Positions 47,880 to 62,269 of a DNA stretch of 64,000 bases are shown one piece after another. The notes under the pieces are model-generated. The model saw nothing but the letters and a program-made list of their open reading frames with translations, ran no database searches and had not been told where the DNA came from. The DNA is from Engraulis encrasicolus (lineage: Eukaryota; Chordata; Actinopteri; Clupeiformes; Engraulidae), in assembly GCF_034702125.1 (NCBI RefSeq), contig NC_085861.1, forward strand, positions 57,934,350 through 57,998,349. Direction: 5' to 3'. The translations under genes were made by a program, and so were the position numbers. Position 1 is the first letter of the stretch, and each line of letters opens with the position of its first letter.

Positions 47880-48540
47880 TCTCGGGAAGCCTAAACAAAC
47901 CTTGTTGGCTAAAACTTCATCGAAGATGGCGGAGCCACATGCTGAACCTAAAAATTAATCGTAGGACAATGTTGCTGGTGAACTCACTGCCATAAGATCT
48001 ATGCTGGAGCAGTTGATTGGCGATATGACTATAGTGAAAAGTGGTATTAAGAGACTGAGTGAGACGGTCGCAGCCCTTGGGGCTAGGATGGATGAGGCAG
48101 AGACGAGGGTCTCCCGCTTGGAGGACGAAGAAGTGAAGGCGAGTGTGATCAGGGGAGAGATGGAAAAACAGAACCGTCGCTTGCAAGAGAAGCTGACGAC
48201 CCTCGAGGGTTTTTCCCGACGTCAAAACGTTAGACTTTCTGGCATGGATGAAGGGACAGAGAGAACTGATTTAGAGGGATGTGTGAAAACATTTCTGTCT
48301 GAGGTGTTGCAAGTCGAGGCGGAAGATGCGTTCTTTGAAATCGACAGAATACATTGTGGCGGACCTAAATCCAAAGAGGAGGATGCACAATCCGGACACA
48401 TCATCATCCGCTTCTTACGTGATAAAGCCAAGTCATGCGTTCTTGATGCAGCTAGAAAAAAAAAATGTCTGGAGAGACATGAGAGTGCGCCTGTTTCAGG
48501 ATTATGCACCAGAGGTCTTGGAGAAACCGAAGTCATGACT
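47880..48540 (+). pseudogene. L1-like ORF1 relic
   Basis: The frame from 48001 reads MLEQLIGDMTIVKSGIKRLS, then a heptad-rich coiled coil (about residues 10-65), FSRRQNVRLSGMDEGTERTD (start of the RRM-like domain, about residue 72), FFEIDRIHCGGPKSKEEDAQ and IIIRFLRDKAKSCVLDAARK. An A10 run near 48457 shifts the frame, and the C-terminal piece RVRLFQDYAPEVLEKPKS continues in another frame to 48538. In intact L1-like elements this protein binds element RNA. The relic is probably the 5' part of the same element as the ORF2 pieces at 51877-52178 and 56991-57830. Confidence 0.8.
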
Positions 48541-48830
48541 TTTTCCCGTGAACGGCAAACACCACTAGTTCTCCAGTACAACAGCAGCAAAGCATTTCAT
48601 CAGTGGACTCTGGCCAGCCAAAATGGAGGAGAAAAGTGTTCAGGTGCCGTCAGATATTGAAGAGACTGATTACCTAATCTGATAGGCTACTTTGAGGTGT
48701 GACAAGTAACAGTTGATTCACATATTTTCCATGTAGCAGGTTTATCTGCCTAAATACATTTTGGGGAAATGTATAGCCTATGGACTTGAAAACGTTACAA
48801 GGAAATTATTTTCAGGTTGTTTACTGTAGC
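48541..48830. other. Nothing firmly recognised
   Basis: The sequence after the ORF1 relic has no ORF2 endonuclease similarity that I can see. Confidence 0.3.
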
Positions 48831-49018
48831 TATTACCGTATTTTGCGGACCATAAGACGCATATAAAATCATAAAATATTGTCAAAAACTGCCAGAGCGT
48901 CTTATGAGCCAGTGCGTCCAATGTGTGAAAAAAATCATGGCCGCGAGACTCTGTCGATATTTTAGAACGACTTTGGGGGGAATCGGGTCTGCACATTTTG
49001 AAAAAATACTTGTAGGTA

Positions 49019-50636
<1,618 letters not shown>

Positions 50637-51729
50637 TATACCAGTAATCAAGAGCGTCGCGGGGTAGGCTGTGTACAGTAGGCAGGTTACAATGGCACCT
50701 GTTAAGAATGACTTCTCTCTCTTTCTCTCTTTCTCTCTCTCTCTCTCTCTCGTGCGCGCATTGCAAGCTGTTGCATATTATTTGCTCGATGCAGAGTTAT
50801 GATGGCGTACGCGCTCTCGTTGACATGTTTGTGTGCAATGGTTTCATGCATTCGCAAGACGTTATTGCAGTAAAGCGTGTGAAAAGCGTGGAAGGGCCGT
50901 TGACTGGTATTTCAGTGTCCTTGACTGAAACAAGTTGCAAGACTCCACACTTCAACATCCTTTGCGATCGGCACAACAGTGATTCTTATCAGAAAGCTAC
51001 TGTGCCTACGCACAGACCCTATAGTTAAATTACAAACATTAGCGAACATTGAAAAAAGATCAGACAACAACCGTCGGGTAGGTTTATGAAAGCGGAGTTG
51101 AGAAGTTCCGCGAAAATGCATCGTCACGTCAGAGAAAGATGTTTGCTACTGTGCGACAACATTACCACTATTTCATGACTGCCTAAACGTCTTCGTCATG
51201 GATGAATGGGCAACAATATTTTTTCCAGCCAGGATTGCACTGAAAAGTAGGCTACTCCTGTTAAAAAAGTGCACGGGTGGCCGACGCTGCGCGTGTGTGT
51301 GTGTGTGGGAGGGAGGGGAGGTAGAGACGCGGAGCAGATCTCGAGGAGAGAGGGTCGCGACTCCTGAAATAGCCTACCAGGCGATTCTTTTTCAATGTTC
51401 TATGAATCTGTTGCTGAATAGCCTACATTAAATGTGTTTAAACATTTTTCTTTGAAAGAACATGCGTAAAATTCAGTGATGGCTTCATACTTTAAGGAAC
51501 TGCTCAAAAACGCTAGGTTGTGATATTCGGCAACGTTTGATATTGCGTGTATTCGGCCACGCATGTTATTTTTTGTGCATTCTTAACAACAACAGCATTA
51601 GTTATGAAATTATGAAATTAGTTATGAAGTGCGTCCTATGATGCAGTGCGAAAAAGTGAAAAAAGTCACTGTCCCTGGTGGTGCGTCTTTTAACCCAGTG
51701 CGTCTTTTGGTCCCGAAAATACGGTATTA

Positions 51730-51876
51730 GCTGAAGACGTTTGAATAATTTTGATGTTTTGGTGGTGATAAAAAAATATGTTGACACATGTGAATAATAG
51801 CCAGTTAGCTTGCTATCAAAATGCTAAATCAGAGAATCTTGAAAAACAACACACACCCAGAGGAGGAAGTGTGAAA
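51730..51876. other. Nothing recognised
   Basis: A short stretch between the TIR element and the ORF2 relic, probably decayed L1 sequence. Confidence 0.3.
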
Positions 51877-52178
51877 TAAATTAATTAAATTGAAATTTGA
51901 TCCAAATAGCTCATTACAGAAGAAAGTGAACACGCTATGTTTTGTCTGAATCAGAAATACGTTGAACAGGGTGAAAAAACTGGCAAATTACTAGCACACA
52001 GAGTACGTCAAATACAATCTAATAACTTGATTCCCTCTATTTTCAAAGATGACAATACGACACTGACCACTGATAAAATTAAGATTAATGAGGAGTTTAC
52101 TAAGTTTTATAAGAAATTTTACACATCGAATGGACCTGTAGAGGAACCAAGATTATCAGAATTATTTTCCTCAATTAA

Positions 52179-55100
52179 CTCATTGGCTGCCAGTCATTTT
52201 CATAAAGGAGTAACCCAGAGTGCCAGAGATTTTTCAGCATTTTGGGTGTTTTTTGGAGGCTCACAGAAAATTGAGTTCTGTGTCTATGTCAACACCATAC
52301 CTATCAAAACACAGATTAGACGCTCATCTGTCATTAGAAGAAAACGGTGTCTCTCTACCCCTTTCCGTTCTTTCATAAACATCTGTTGAAAATAAGTGGA
52401 ATTCGCCAAATGCTGCTTTCTAGCTGAGAAAACGCCATTTGAAGTAGAACTATAACTGCAAACGATTTTGCCCATAATGACATCGTCCTAACAACTCCAA
52501 ACCTATCAGATGCTATTACGTAGTCTTCTGTCATCTGTAGCCTAGACAAAAGATTGTTTGTATGATCCTTTCAACCTAGTAATGTGCTGAAATATAACGG
52601 GGGTGGGCTCGAAAACAAGAGTGTTTTGGTTTAGTTGCTGGCGTGCACAATGGATCATGACAGCAGGTGCACGTAACTCTGTGATCTCACAGAAATACTG
52701 TCTCATCGTCCTCCCTCTGTTTAGCCTACTTTGAGCTCTCTCGTTTGGGAACAAATCTCAGCTGGTTTGTTTCCTCCAGTAGGTTACCGTGTGTGTGTGA
52801 AGGGGAGGCAGGCAGGCAGCCCAGCATAGTTTACTGCAGCTTCTTTGGCAGAGCGGACAATTTGCAGATTGATGATTACTGTCATCATGTTTCTGCTATA
52901 TTAGTGATCTTGTCATATTCATATATTGTTCAATGAATTTTCTTTTGATAAAGTACTGATGATCACATATCCAACATTTCACATGCCGATTGGAGTGGTG
53001 AAGTCTAGCTGGTCTGAGGCTAAGTGCAATGCTTTCTCATGTGAGCTGAATGAATCTGACCAGACAAAAAGGCTACTCTGTTCCAAGAATCTGCAACCCC
53101 CCTGTCTATTTTGATGATACAGTAAGCTGATCATACTATACAGATCCATAACAAGTAACTGTAGAATGAGTAAAAATAGTTGACTTACCAAGGCTCCTTT
53201 ATTTAGGCTTAGTTGTAAGCTGTTAGCGATTTCGTGCTAGCTAGCTAGCGTAACAAACTTTATAGCCAAGCATTCCCAACTGAGGTGACACATTACCACT
53301 AGTGCCCATACTAGCGCATTTTCCTGTTAGATGATCTTTTGTACGCATCATCCTGATATTGTGTAGGCTGATCACATTATCCAAAATGAAACGGTTGCCA
53401 CACAGATAATCTCTGGTTGAACATGATGTATTTTGGGCAAGCTAGCTACAACTAGCTAGATAGCAAAAGGGGGTTGTATTTTGTTCATGAGAGGAAGTTT
53501 TTTTTTTTGTCAAGCTCTGACACTAAAATCAGTAGAATACCTGTGTTAAAATCAGAGGGCAAGAAAGTAGACTACTGTTAGCCTAGCGAGCTAAACCCAT
53601 ACAGCTGAAAGCTGACATGGGTCTAGAGTCGCTGGGAAGCCGTGTGGGCGGGATAAACGGTTGTCTATCAAATGCCTCGGCACTCAACGCAATGCAATAG
53701 GATGGCGCAACAACCAATCACATTGAATCCCCACACAGCAAACGGTAGGGGCGTGGCCAGCAATGGTTCCGGAGGCGCTACTTGCAGCCACAGCCAGCTG
53801 CACGAGAGTAGGCTGCCGGCTTCAGACTCCGAGAACTATACAAACAACAACTGACGGCTGTTTGCACATACAACCCACTCAGTATCAAAACACAATGTCT
53901 ACATAGGTTAACGATTAGCGTGTTTGAATCTTTGGTAACTTTTAACGGCTGCGATTTCGTTCTACACCCTGAAGAAATGGTCTACTGGTTCTGTAAAATG
54001 CTAGCTTGCCCTGCTACCCCCGTCAGTTCATGGCAGAGATTCTGTGCATCTCGGCTTTCTGACTGCAATAATAAAATATTAAATTACCATTTACAAAGGC
54101 CTAAACATATGGTCAGCAATCAGACAAGTTATATGAACTATCATTTAAGTATTAATGGACGTCATCATTTAAGAACTCGTTTATCAAACCATTTGAAATG
54201 ATAGCACCGGGTCAACTGGTATTTTGTTTATAACTACAACTGATCTCTTTTCAACCATTAAAATGCTTGAAATGACTCACCAATTTAGTGACAGTTATAA
54301 TAAGACCCACAACATTAAAAACGAGACATTTGGGAGCATTGGAAGTATATAAGTAGCTTACTAAATAGATGGGTATGAGACCTTGCCGGTCGAGCTAGCG
54401 GCTAGCCCACCTCTCGTCAAATAACACACCTAGCTTGGTATCCAGCTAGCAAGCTTACACAGAACATTGACAACGATCATATTAGTTTATGCAACCATTT
54501 AACAAGCCCAAAATTGCTAAACATTTTGCTGGTTGGTGAAGGAGGGTCCTGTGGTTGAATACGAGGCATGTTTGAACTGTGTAAGTGAAAACACAATTTA
54601 TTTCGGCAACTCGTTTCGGCTGTGGTGGTGGTCAGACGCATTTCCTCCTAGGCTGGTGCAATGCTACGCTAGCAGCCAGTTTTCACTTGGGGCGTGTAGA
54701 GCCACAGCCTTCTGAAAGCCCAGTTGTGTCGTCACTAGCTAGCCCAGCCCCGATCCCGCCCCTCACGATTTGATTGGCCAGAAAGCCTGGTCTACCTTGG
54801 ACCGATTGTAGATTCAGGAACGCTAGACTGCCCCCGGGGGCACATTCAATTTGCGGCCTCTAGGGGCGTCTAGATTTCTAGGCTAGACTACTGTCACAGG
54901 TGCTTTACTTTCCAAAATGATTTTGCTATGCTACTTTTGAGATTATTATAGTAAAAGGGGATGTTTTTTGCCTTGACATTTCCTCTTGCTCTGAGCTAAT
55001 GCCCTGCCCTGACTGTTCCTAAGGACACTTCTGCCACCTACAGGAACAGTTAGAACATGAGTAGAGCTGTGAAATTTTAACACAACATAGGACAGACCGT

Positions 55101-55207
55101 CCTCAAGGCGTGGCTGTAAAAAAACGCAATTATCGGCGGACGCCGCCAAAGGCAGGGGGCGTCACTTTTCGAAATGACGTCATTCGCCGCCCAAGGCAGC
55201 CAATGAG
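52179..55207. mobile_element. TTAA-flanked element 1 within the L1 relic, 3.0 kb
   Basis: The ends CTCATTGGCTGCC (left) and GGCAGCCAATGAG (right) are perfect inverted repeats next to TTAA at 52175-52178 and 55208-55211. Near the ends lie AGTCATTTTC and GAAATGACGTCATT. It contains the hAT at 53579-54885. There is no transposase frame; the 150-aa frame from 51937 runs into it from the L1 by chance. Confidence 0.82.
53579..54885. mobile_element. hAT-type element nested in TTAA element 1, 1.3 kb
   Basis: GACTACTGT is present exactly on both sides (53570-53578 and 54886-54894), fitting an 8-bp hAT duplication plus one ambiguous base. The ends are TAGCCTAGCG and the inverted TCTAGGCTA, followed inwards on the right by CGCCCCTAGAGGCCGC. 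The related sequence at 42945-43140 shows the site without the insert. No transposase was recognised. Confidence 0.78.
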
Positions 55208-55211
55208 TTAA

Positions 55212-56986
55212 AGGTCCAGTCTAATAGAAAACTATGAGTTTACATGGTTTCAAACGTGTTTTCATGTGTCCAGAAACAGAACTCTAATGTACAGAAGTTG
55301 TTTTGTTCAGTAGTAAGGACTGTTTGTAAACGTTGTTTTAACCGTTTTTCAACACTCTTAGTCCTCCCCCCCCAAAAAAACGAGCCGGAATTGATGTCAA
55401 AAGATGAAAAATCACGTCTCAATCCACGCACTTGTGTCAGCCAAAATATCTGCACTTATTTGCCGTTAAGCTGAGGGTGGGAAGTGCACTGCATCTCAGT
55501 ACACAGTGCACAGTGCGGGGAATGGAACGCACACCGGGTCATTAGAAGCGCCTTGGCTAACTGGATCTGTGCACACTGTGGGAGCTGTGAAATTTGAGTG
55601 CGGATACGATAGTGATGTTATAGTTCAAATATACTATCTCTTTGCCTTATAGAGTGCACGGTGTTCCTTATCCAAGACGGCGAACAGTTTGCAAAGAAAT
55701 GTTTTCAATTTCAATGAAATAGAAAGTCCAACAGTACGAGTTCTGCAACTACAAGGCTAGCTTATTAGCTTTCCCCACGTCTCCACACTACCAAGAAAAC
55801 TTCCAAGCACAACACCACTGTATAAAATATAGGACACCGTCCACCGACATGGAGTGAAACAAATAGCTCTGATACCAAATCTGCCCCCCGACATTTTCGC
55901 TGTTGGGGTGAATATCTAACACCGTCACATTGTAAGCTTGACCTCAAAAGACACGTAGTAGCAACATGGGGTTTCTAAACAGTCTGGAATAGCCAGTAGC
56001 ACCAAAAGAGTTGAACATGTCACACGGAGATTATGTATCTGACACATTTACAATATATGTTCACACCGGTATACGGTAGCTGAACGGTCAATCAAGGGGG
56101 CCAAAGTTACGGAAAGTGTTTCATCTGTTACATACTGTATCATATTTACAGCTATTCCACCCATACAACCCTGAAAGCACAGTAGGTCGACGAAGCTAGC
56201 AGGCTAGCTAGTCCTACTCACCGATGTGCTGACTGAGACCCAGGCGAGCACCATTAGCAGTCTCACGCTCCGTTTCCAAATACAGTATCTGTCAGGGCTT
56301 CTATGAATTATAATTTCAACGATCGAACACCCCATTCTTGCCTGCCGTCAATCCCATGTCATCGTGCTGCTATCGTCTCCAGCTGCTACTGTATGTTTTT
56401 GCAATGGCCAGGACAACAATCGCGGTCTTTACAAATTACATCAACCTACTGTGTTTGAAAAGTGATCAAATCTGTAAGAATTAAGTTGTAATGTAGACTC
56501 TGAAGTACATTTTCAAACTTTATAGTCAGTCAGGACAGCGTCATGTCTGCAACTCATCTCGAGTCGCACTTTGGCTTGCTAGCTCAGCTGTAGCTCTACT
56601 CCAACGAGACGAGGCAGGTAAAGAACACTCCCCATGGCTCTGAAATATGAGGTAACGGTGCCACCTAGTGGTTTGCCAACATGTAGGCACAACAACTACC
56701 GGTACCCACAGTAGGCCTACAATGCCATATAAAACAGCGTTGAAGCATTACAAAAAATCTTGTTTTAATTCTTGTAAAAAAAACCCCGATATTTCCGGAG
56801 TCATGAAATTCATATTTTGACAACACCCAGGCATCGTGCAATCAGAAATGTGTATTTTGTAAATTAACTAAAACCTATAAAATTATAAACCCAAATTATT
56901 TTTTACTTAATTAATGATTCAGGTTTATGGGTTTTGAATAATGGTGCACATAACATGTAAGAATGGTTTTCTATTAGAGTGGACCT
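55212..56986. mobile_element. TTAA-flanked element 2 within the L1 relic, 1.8 kb
   Basis: AGGTCCAGTCTAATAGAAAA (left) and the inverted TTTTCTATTAGAGTGGACCT (right) differ at one position. TTAA lies at 55208-55211 (shared with element 1) and at 56987-56990. No coding region was recognised. It differs from element 1 in its ends, so the two are different families. Confidence 0.82.
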
Positions 56987-57830
56987 TTAAAACACCTAGT
57001 TTAACAAGAGAGCAAGAAATAGGGTTAGAAGAAGAGTTCACAATAACAGAAGTTAAAAAGGCTACCAAAATCTGAGGCTGGGCAAGTCGCCTGTTAATGA
57101 TAGTTTTCCATCTGATTTCTGTAGAATATTTATGGAAGAACTGGCGACTAGGCTTCTAGCAGTTTATACAGATGCTTTGAAGGGGGGTAGATTGCCACCT
57201 AGCATGAGGTCAGCAGTTATCACATTATTACATAAAAAGGGAAAGATCCTCAATATTGTGGTAATTACCGCCCAATTTCATTGATAAATGTGGATAAAAT
57301 AATATTTCTAAGGTTCTAGCCATTAGGCTTGAGAAAGTGCTTCCTAGCTTAGTAGTGCAAGGGGATCAGGTGAGTTTTGTGAAGCATAGATGTTAAGCTG
57401 ACAATTTACGAAATATATTGCACATATTTTGGAAGAGCAGGAGTATCCCAGATCCTGTTGTGGCCTTCTCATTGGACGCCGAAAAGGCGTACGACAAAAT
57501 AGAGTACCTATCTGTTCTATACGCTAAGAACATTTGGTTTTGGTCAGTCAATGCAGTGGTTGGAGTTAGTGTACACTGACCCTATGGCTACTGTTTTTAT
57601 GAATGGGATAATGTCACCATCCTTTAATCTTAGTCGTGCTACTAGACCGGGCTCACCATTGTCACTGCTTATTTTTTGCGTTATTTCTTGAACCCCTTGC
57701 TATTACATTACGCGAATGTAAACATATAGAAGGAGTAATTATGGGACAAGAACAACACAAACTTTTTTTGTATGCTGATGACATTCAAGTAATCCTGATG
57801 TGGCAGTTTCCCACATATTGCAGGAAACTA

Positions 57831-58370
57831 AAGTTGTTGTCCCTATCCCCAGTTGCTCCAATCAGTAACAAATATTTTTATTTATTTTCATAAACTTTTC
57901 TTGCGCCAGCGTAGGCATGTAACCCCCCATTTCTTTCGATGTGTTGGCTGTCACAAGGACGACCTGTGCTATGTGTATCCCGCCCTTTCCCTTTCGCAAA
58001 TCCAACTGCGCATGCTAGTGAAATATTGCTTTGAAAAGCCCACCTGGGAAACTCCCATTGTGATACTGCACTCCACTCTTAATGTGTTTGGGTCTGTGGG
58101 ACCAGTTTGCAGTTTTTGTTTAAGGAAAATTAGATAGCCTACTTTTTATATTGAGATTAACTGGCCAGGGCTCGTAATCAGGAAAATAAAGTTAGTTGTC
58201 CTCTCTATCTCCTGCCCTCAAACATACTCAGAACTTCAGAGGCAGGATGAAGGGAACATAAGGGTGCACAGCAGCTTTTTTTTCTTTTCAGCCCAGGTCC
58301 TGGGCAATAATATCTTCTCTGTAACAAAAACATGAACACCATACATAGGCCTATACATTATACATTATAT
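57831..58370. other. Nothing recognised
   Basis: The 94-aa frame here shows no familiar motif and I do not call it a gene. Confidence 0.35.
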
Positions 58371-58690
58371 GTACAGTTGAGGACGATATTATTAGCCCGC
58401 CTCCTGAAATTAGACATATCTCTTCATTGATCATTGAGAATGATCATTATTAATAAATGCATGTTATTCTGGAAACGAATACACCATGGAGATAGTATCC
58501 AATAAGTTAAAATTGGACTTTTCCATTTTCCCAATGAGTTTAAACAAAAAAGTGTAAAAATGGCAAGGACAAAATTATTTGCCCCCTTATCATTAATAGT
58601 CAATACAGTGCCATTTATGAACAAAAATTGACACCAGGCACTTTGATTAGTTGTTAACTATGTTGGCACATGTCCTACCAGGGATTTTGG
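58371..58690. repeat. Tc1-like terminal remnant
   Basis: TACAGTTGAGGACGATATTATTAGCCCGCC is the typical outward end of another fish Tc1 family, and AAAATTATTTGCCCCC about 190 bases in looks like the second site. No partner end is nearby and no transposase follows, so it is a decayed end. Confidence 0.5.
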
Positions 58691-61320
58691 CCCGTTTTTT
58701 TTAATTGCAAATAGTTAAAGTGTATATCTCAGGTTAATTTTTATTCAAAATAATGGAATTCCTGTGATAGTTCTACCACTTCAACAATTATCCATCGTTT
58801 TTTTCATGCAACAGGGCATCAGAAAATGAAATATAATGGGGAAAAGTGTGTATTTTCAGTAACATGTTCAAAAGAATTCTAATCTATTGTGTGACGTCAG
58901 GCGAGGCCATTCAGTAGCCCGCAGTAGCGGTAGCCCTGCATTCTGTACGGTGTATGATTGAATTATGCCGTACGATTGCGCTTGCCTCAGAGTGCGAGTC
59001 TCGAAAGCTTGAATTTGGAGAAGTAGTACCATGTGATTTCAAATTTCAAGTAGGCCTACACTACAAATTACGAGACATTGTTAGTATCAACCTTTAGTAG
59101 GTCTATCACGCCATTTCAGCATAATGTCGAAGTGGGAAAGAATGTAGGCCTAAACAGCGACAAATAATAAATAAATAAAACCGTTTGGGTGAATCATTCG
59201 CTCCAAGCTTTTTAACGGCAAGGTACAAAGCAGTCAGCTTCTGTAAGAGTGCCAGAGATTATCAAATTCAAAGGACTGCAAAGCAATCTGTCTGGGCACA
59301 GCGGAAAGCACCTGTGCGGTCCACACGGCCGTCAGCAGAAAACGAATGAACCTCCCTTGCAATATGTCCGAAAACATCAGTACGCCGTATGTCAAATGGC
59401 GCATTTGTCTACTGTTTCGAGCACCAAGTTTCATTGTCATTGCCGCGAGTTTCTGACAAACCAAATAGTTGAGCTGCACAACGTGACACTATCATACATA
59501 CACAACATGATGAAGCGCCCCCCCTCACGTTTGACATCCTCAGACCGAAGTCTCATAAGGGGGTAAAGACCGTGAACATAGTGACACACACTTCACAGTG
59601 GTGTTGGTGAAAACGAAACGAAGTTGCCTCCCACGGCCCAAACGCAAAATAATGCCGAAAATTGAATGCCCTCCTTGTCCTGGCTAGGGCAACTGGCGCG
59701 TTATCACTGCTTCTGATTCAATGTACCAGCACTTGCATTGTACTCGCGCTGCACTTGTCTCACAATGCAATCGGCTGCGTGCTCCGGGCCAAATAGTCAA
59801 CTCTCCCACCTTGTGGACACAGAAGGGAACAATTTGAAGAACGCGTTTCAGAGGGACGGACGGACAGACATGTATGGGACACTGGGACGCATCTAAAAAC
59901 GTGGATCCAACGCGCGTAGGAAATAGAGACTGAAAAGATACAACCAAAAGGCTCTACTCGAAGGCTCCAGCTAACGCTGTTGAAAGATTGTTTGCATATC
60001 TCCCTAGCCATCTGAATGAGAGGTTTTTATCAAACGTCATACCAAATCTACATAGGCTAGTTTTGGTATTTATGTTTATATTTGATCTGGCGATTATTGT
60101 TTTACTGTCTTGCTTGAGCCGCTCTGTTTGGATTACTAGAAGACTTTCCATGGATTATCCTGCATCGTCTCAGTGTCGTGAGTAACCTGGAACATAAGTA
60201 GGCTATATCATCAGAGGTGAGCTTAGTCACTTTTGACCGCGAGAGACTTTGTTTGGAAGGCCTATAGGCTACATTTGCGCCACACAACGTGGATTATTGA
60301 AACTGAAGACTTGATTTCTTCTATAGGCCTATGGATACTTTCGTTTGGTAGGACCCTAGGCCTATAATTACGGACAGTGCAGTTTTGTTGTGACACTCAG
60401 ACTTTTTTTTTTTTGAAAGAATATAACCGAAATTGTCCCGCCACCACGTGGCTTACCTAGGGGCTATTGATTTGTGACACGCATGTGGGTGACCTTTACT
60501 GAAGTTGCATGTAATATAATCTATAGAACAGTCAAAGGAAATTGAAAATAGGCCATGTGATTTTTACAACAGCGGCATTGACTCGGGTGCTATACATTAG
60601 CCTACTGATTTGCACCTAGGAAAAGTTTGACGCGATTTCAGCACCATGGACAGTTACTTCACAGTCGGGCGAATAGCACCACATTTTAGGCTGCTCAGAT
60701 AATTTCAAGAGACCCGTTTGTGCTGTTTGTAATTTAGGTAGCCTATTGCATTTAGCTGACACGATATTGGCAGTTAATTAACAATGATTACAAGCAAGCC
60801 CAAAAATATGAAGGGACTGAAAAAAGAAGCCCATGTCGCGTAGGCCCAAGCAGAATTTGCAACCCTGCATGAATAGCATTTCTACTAAAACTAGTTGGCC
60901 AAAAGTTACTAAATCATTTGGAAGTTTTTACAGTGTCCTGTATGAGAAAAGCCGCACGATTACCGGTAGTTGCGATCTCTATTATAGGCCTAAGGCAGGC
61001 CACGGCCGTTATATCATTAGTGATCGTCACCTCGCCTATGTAAAATTCCAGGCAAATAAAATTAGAACGTTCACAGATGGCCTCGCCTGACGTAGTCGCC
61101 AGGTTACGGTTAAACCCACATTTGCCACAACAAACAACAAAAATCGTTGTTTAACATCGTTTTTGGAGGGACTTATATGTGTGGATCATTTATTGAATGC
61201 AGTGTGTACACATTGATCCAAAGTAGTGGTTAACCTGCGATATACAATTTAAGCTGGTCCAAATTGCATGGATGTTGAGGATGGACATTCATTTTCAGCA
61301 CTCTTCAAATACTATCTAAA
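58691..61320. other. 2.6 kb with nothing recognised
   Basis: I found no exon, transposon end or RNA gene here. Open frames of 105 aa (59249-59566) and 87 aa show no motif I recognise and overlap each other on opposite strands. Confidence 0.35.
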
Positions 61321-61389
61321 GTATTGAGGTCTGAACCACTCCATGACCATGGTTTTAGTATCCTTGAAGAACATTTGAACTATTTTGGA

Positions 61390-61850
61390 TGCAAGTTTTG
61401 GGTTATTATCTTATTGAAAGATCCAGTGAAGATCTTAACTCCCTCTATGAGCATATTTTTGCAAGGTCACTTTCCACATTCTATCATAATTTTCAGTTTT
61501 TATGGTGCCGTACACCCAAACAAGGTTTCCTGTGGCTGAGGCTGCCACAGAATGATGCATCCACCACCATGTTTAATTGTGGAAACCATCTTATAACGAT
61601 TTAAGGTCTATCCCTTTCTTCACCTGACAGAAGCAGAATTCATGCATCATCAAAGCAGGTGCAATTGAATATCATCAGATGAAAGCAGAGACGTTCAAAA
61701 CTCATGTTTGACTTTCAAATGTTCACCGGCAAAGCTCAATAACACTCTGATATGCACTGCCTTTAGTAAAGGGGTTCTTCTGTGATGATGGCCCCAAAGC
61801 CAAATATGATGACAAGCCCTAACAACTGTCTTTCGTGGGGGGGGGGGGAA
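61390..61850 (-). pseudogene. Decayed Tc1-like transposase fragment
   Basis: On the minus strand, GHHHRRTPLLKAVHIRVLLS and FAGEHLKVK (about 61830-61700) fit the Tc1 stretch after the DNA-binding domain. Further on, STIKHGGGCIILW and QETLFGC (about 61590-61510) fit the glycine-rich segment after the first catalytic aspartate. Stops and frame changes lie between. This is a different, older Tc1 family from the one at 49019. Confidence 0.6.
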
Positions 61851-62269
61851 ACCCCCAGGTGAGGCCAGGTCAATAACAATCATCTTAGTCCATGGGCCGG
61901 AGCAGAAGTTGGTATCACCTGGGGTGGCAAAGTCTATCAATGTTTTTTGTAATCCTCCATGCCTGAGGGACATTATTTGGTATGATAGCCCTCTGGAAGT
62001 GGTAGCTTTCTTATATTTTTACTCACTTTTATAATGACACCCAGTGCATTTCGCAATACATGCCTATATATGGATGTAGGCGTATGCAAGTGTCTGTGAT
62101 GATGGGATATATTTTTATTGATGTTACATCACATGTAGACACCTTAGGGATTTTAAAAATATACAGTTTTGATGGATAATGTACTTTTCTATGAATTATA
62201 TAGGTAAAAATATATCCGTCATACACTTTTTCAGCAATATAATGCAAGGTTAGATTGATGCAGAAGCCT

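Larger units (their letters stand above)
51877..57830 (+). pseudogene. L1-like ORF2 relic in two pieces
   Basis: Piece 1 (to 52178) reads NQKYVEQGEKTGKLLAHRVR and INEEFTKFYKKFYTSNGPVE up to the FSSI just before TTAA. Piece 2 resumes at 56991 with TPSLTREQEIGLEEEFTITE, joining in frame when the two TTAA elements between are taken out. It continues with RT sequence in several frames: DQVSFVKHRC, VVAFSLDAEKAYDKIEYLSV (motif A) and catalytic LFLYADDIQVIL at about 57765-57800. The endonuclease and C-terminal part are not seen. Many stops and frame changes show it is long dead. Confidence 0.82.

Noticed and set aside
59249..59566. 105-codon plus-strand frame with Cys/His residues
   Set aside because: Cysteines and histidines are not spaced as a zinc finger, no homology is recognised, and a minus-strand frame overlaps it.
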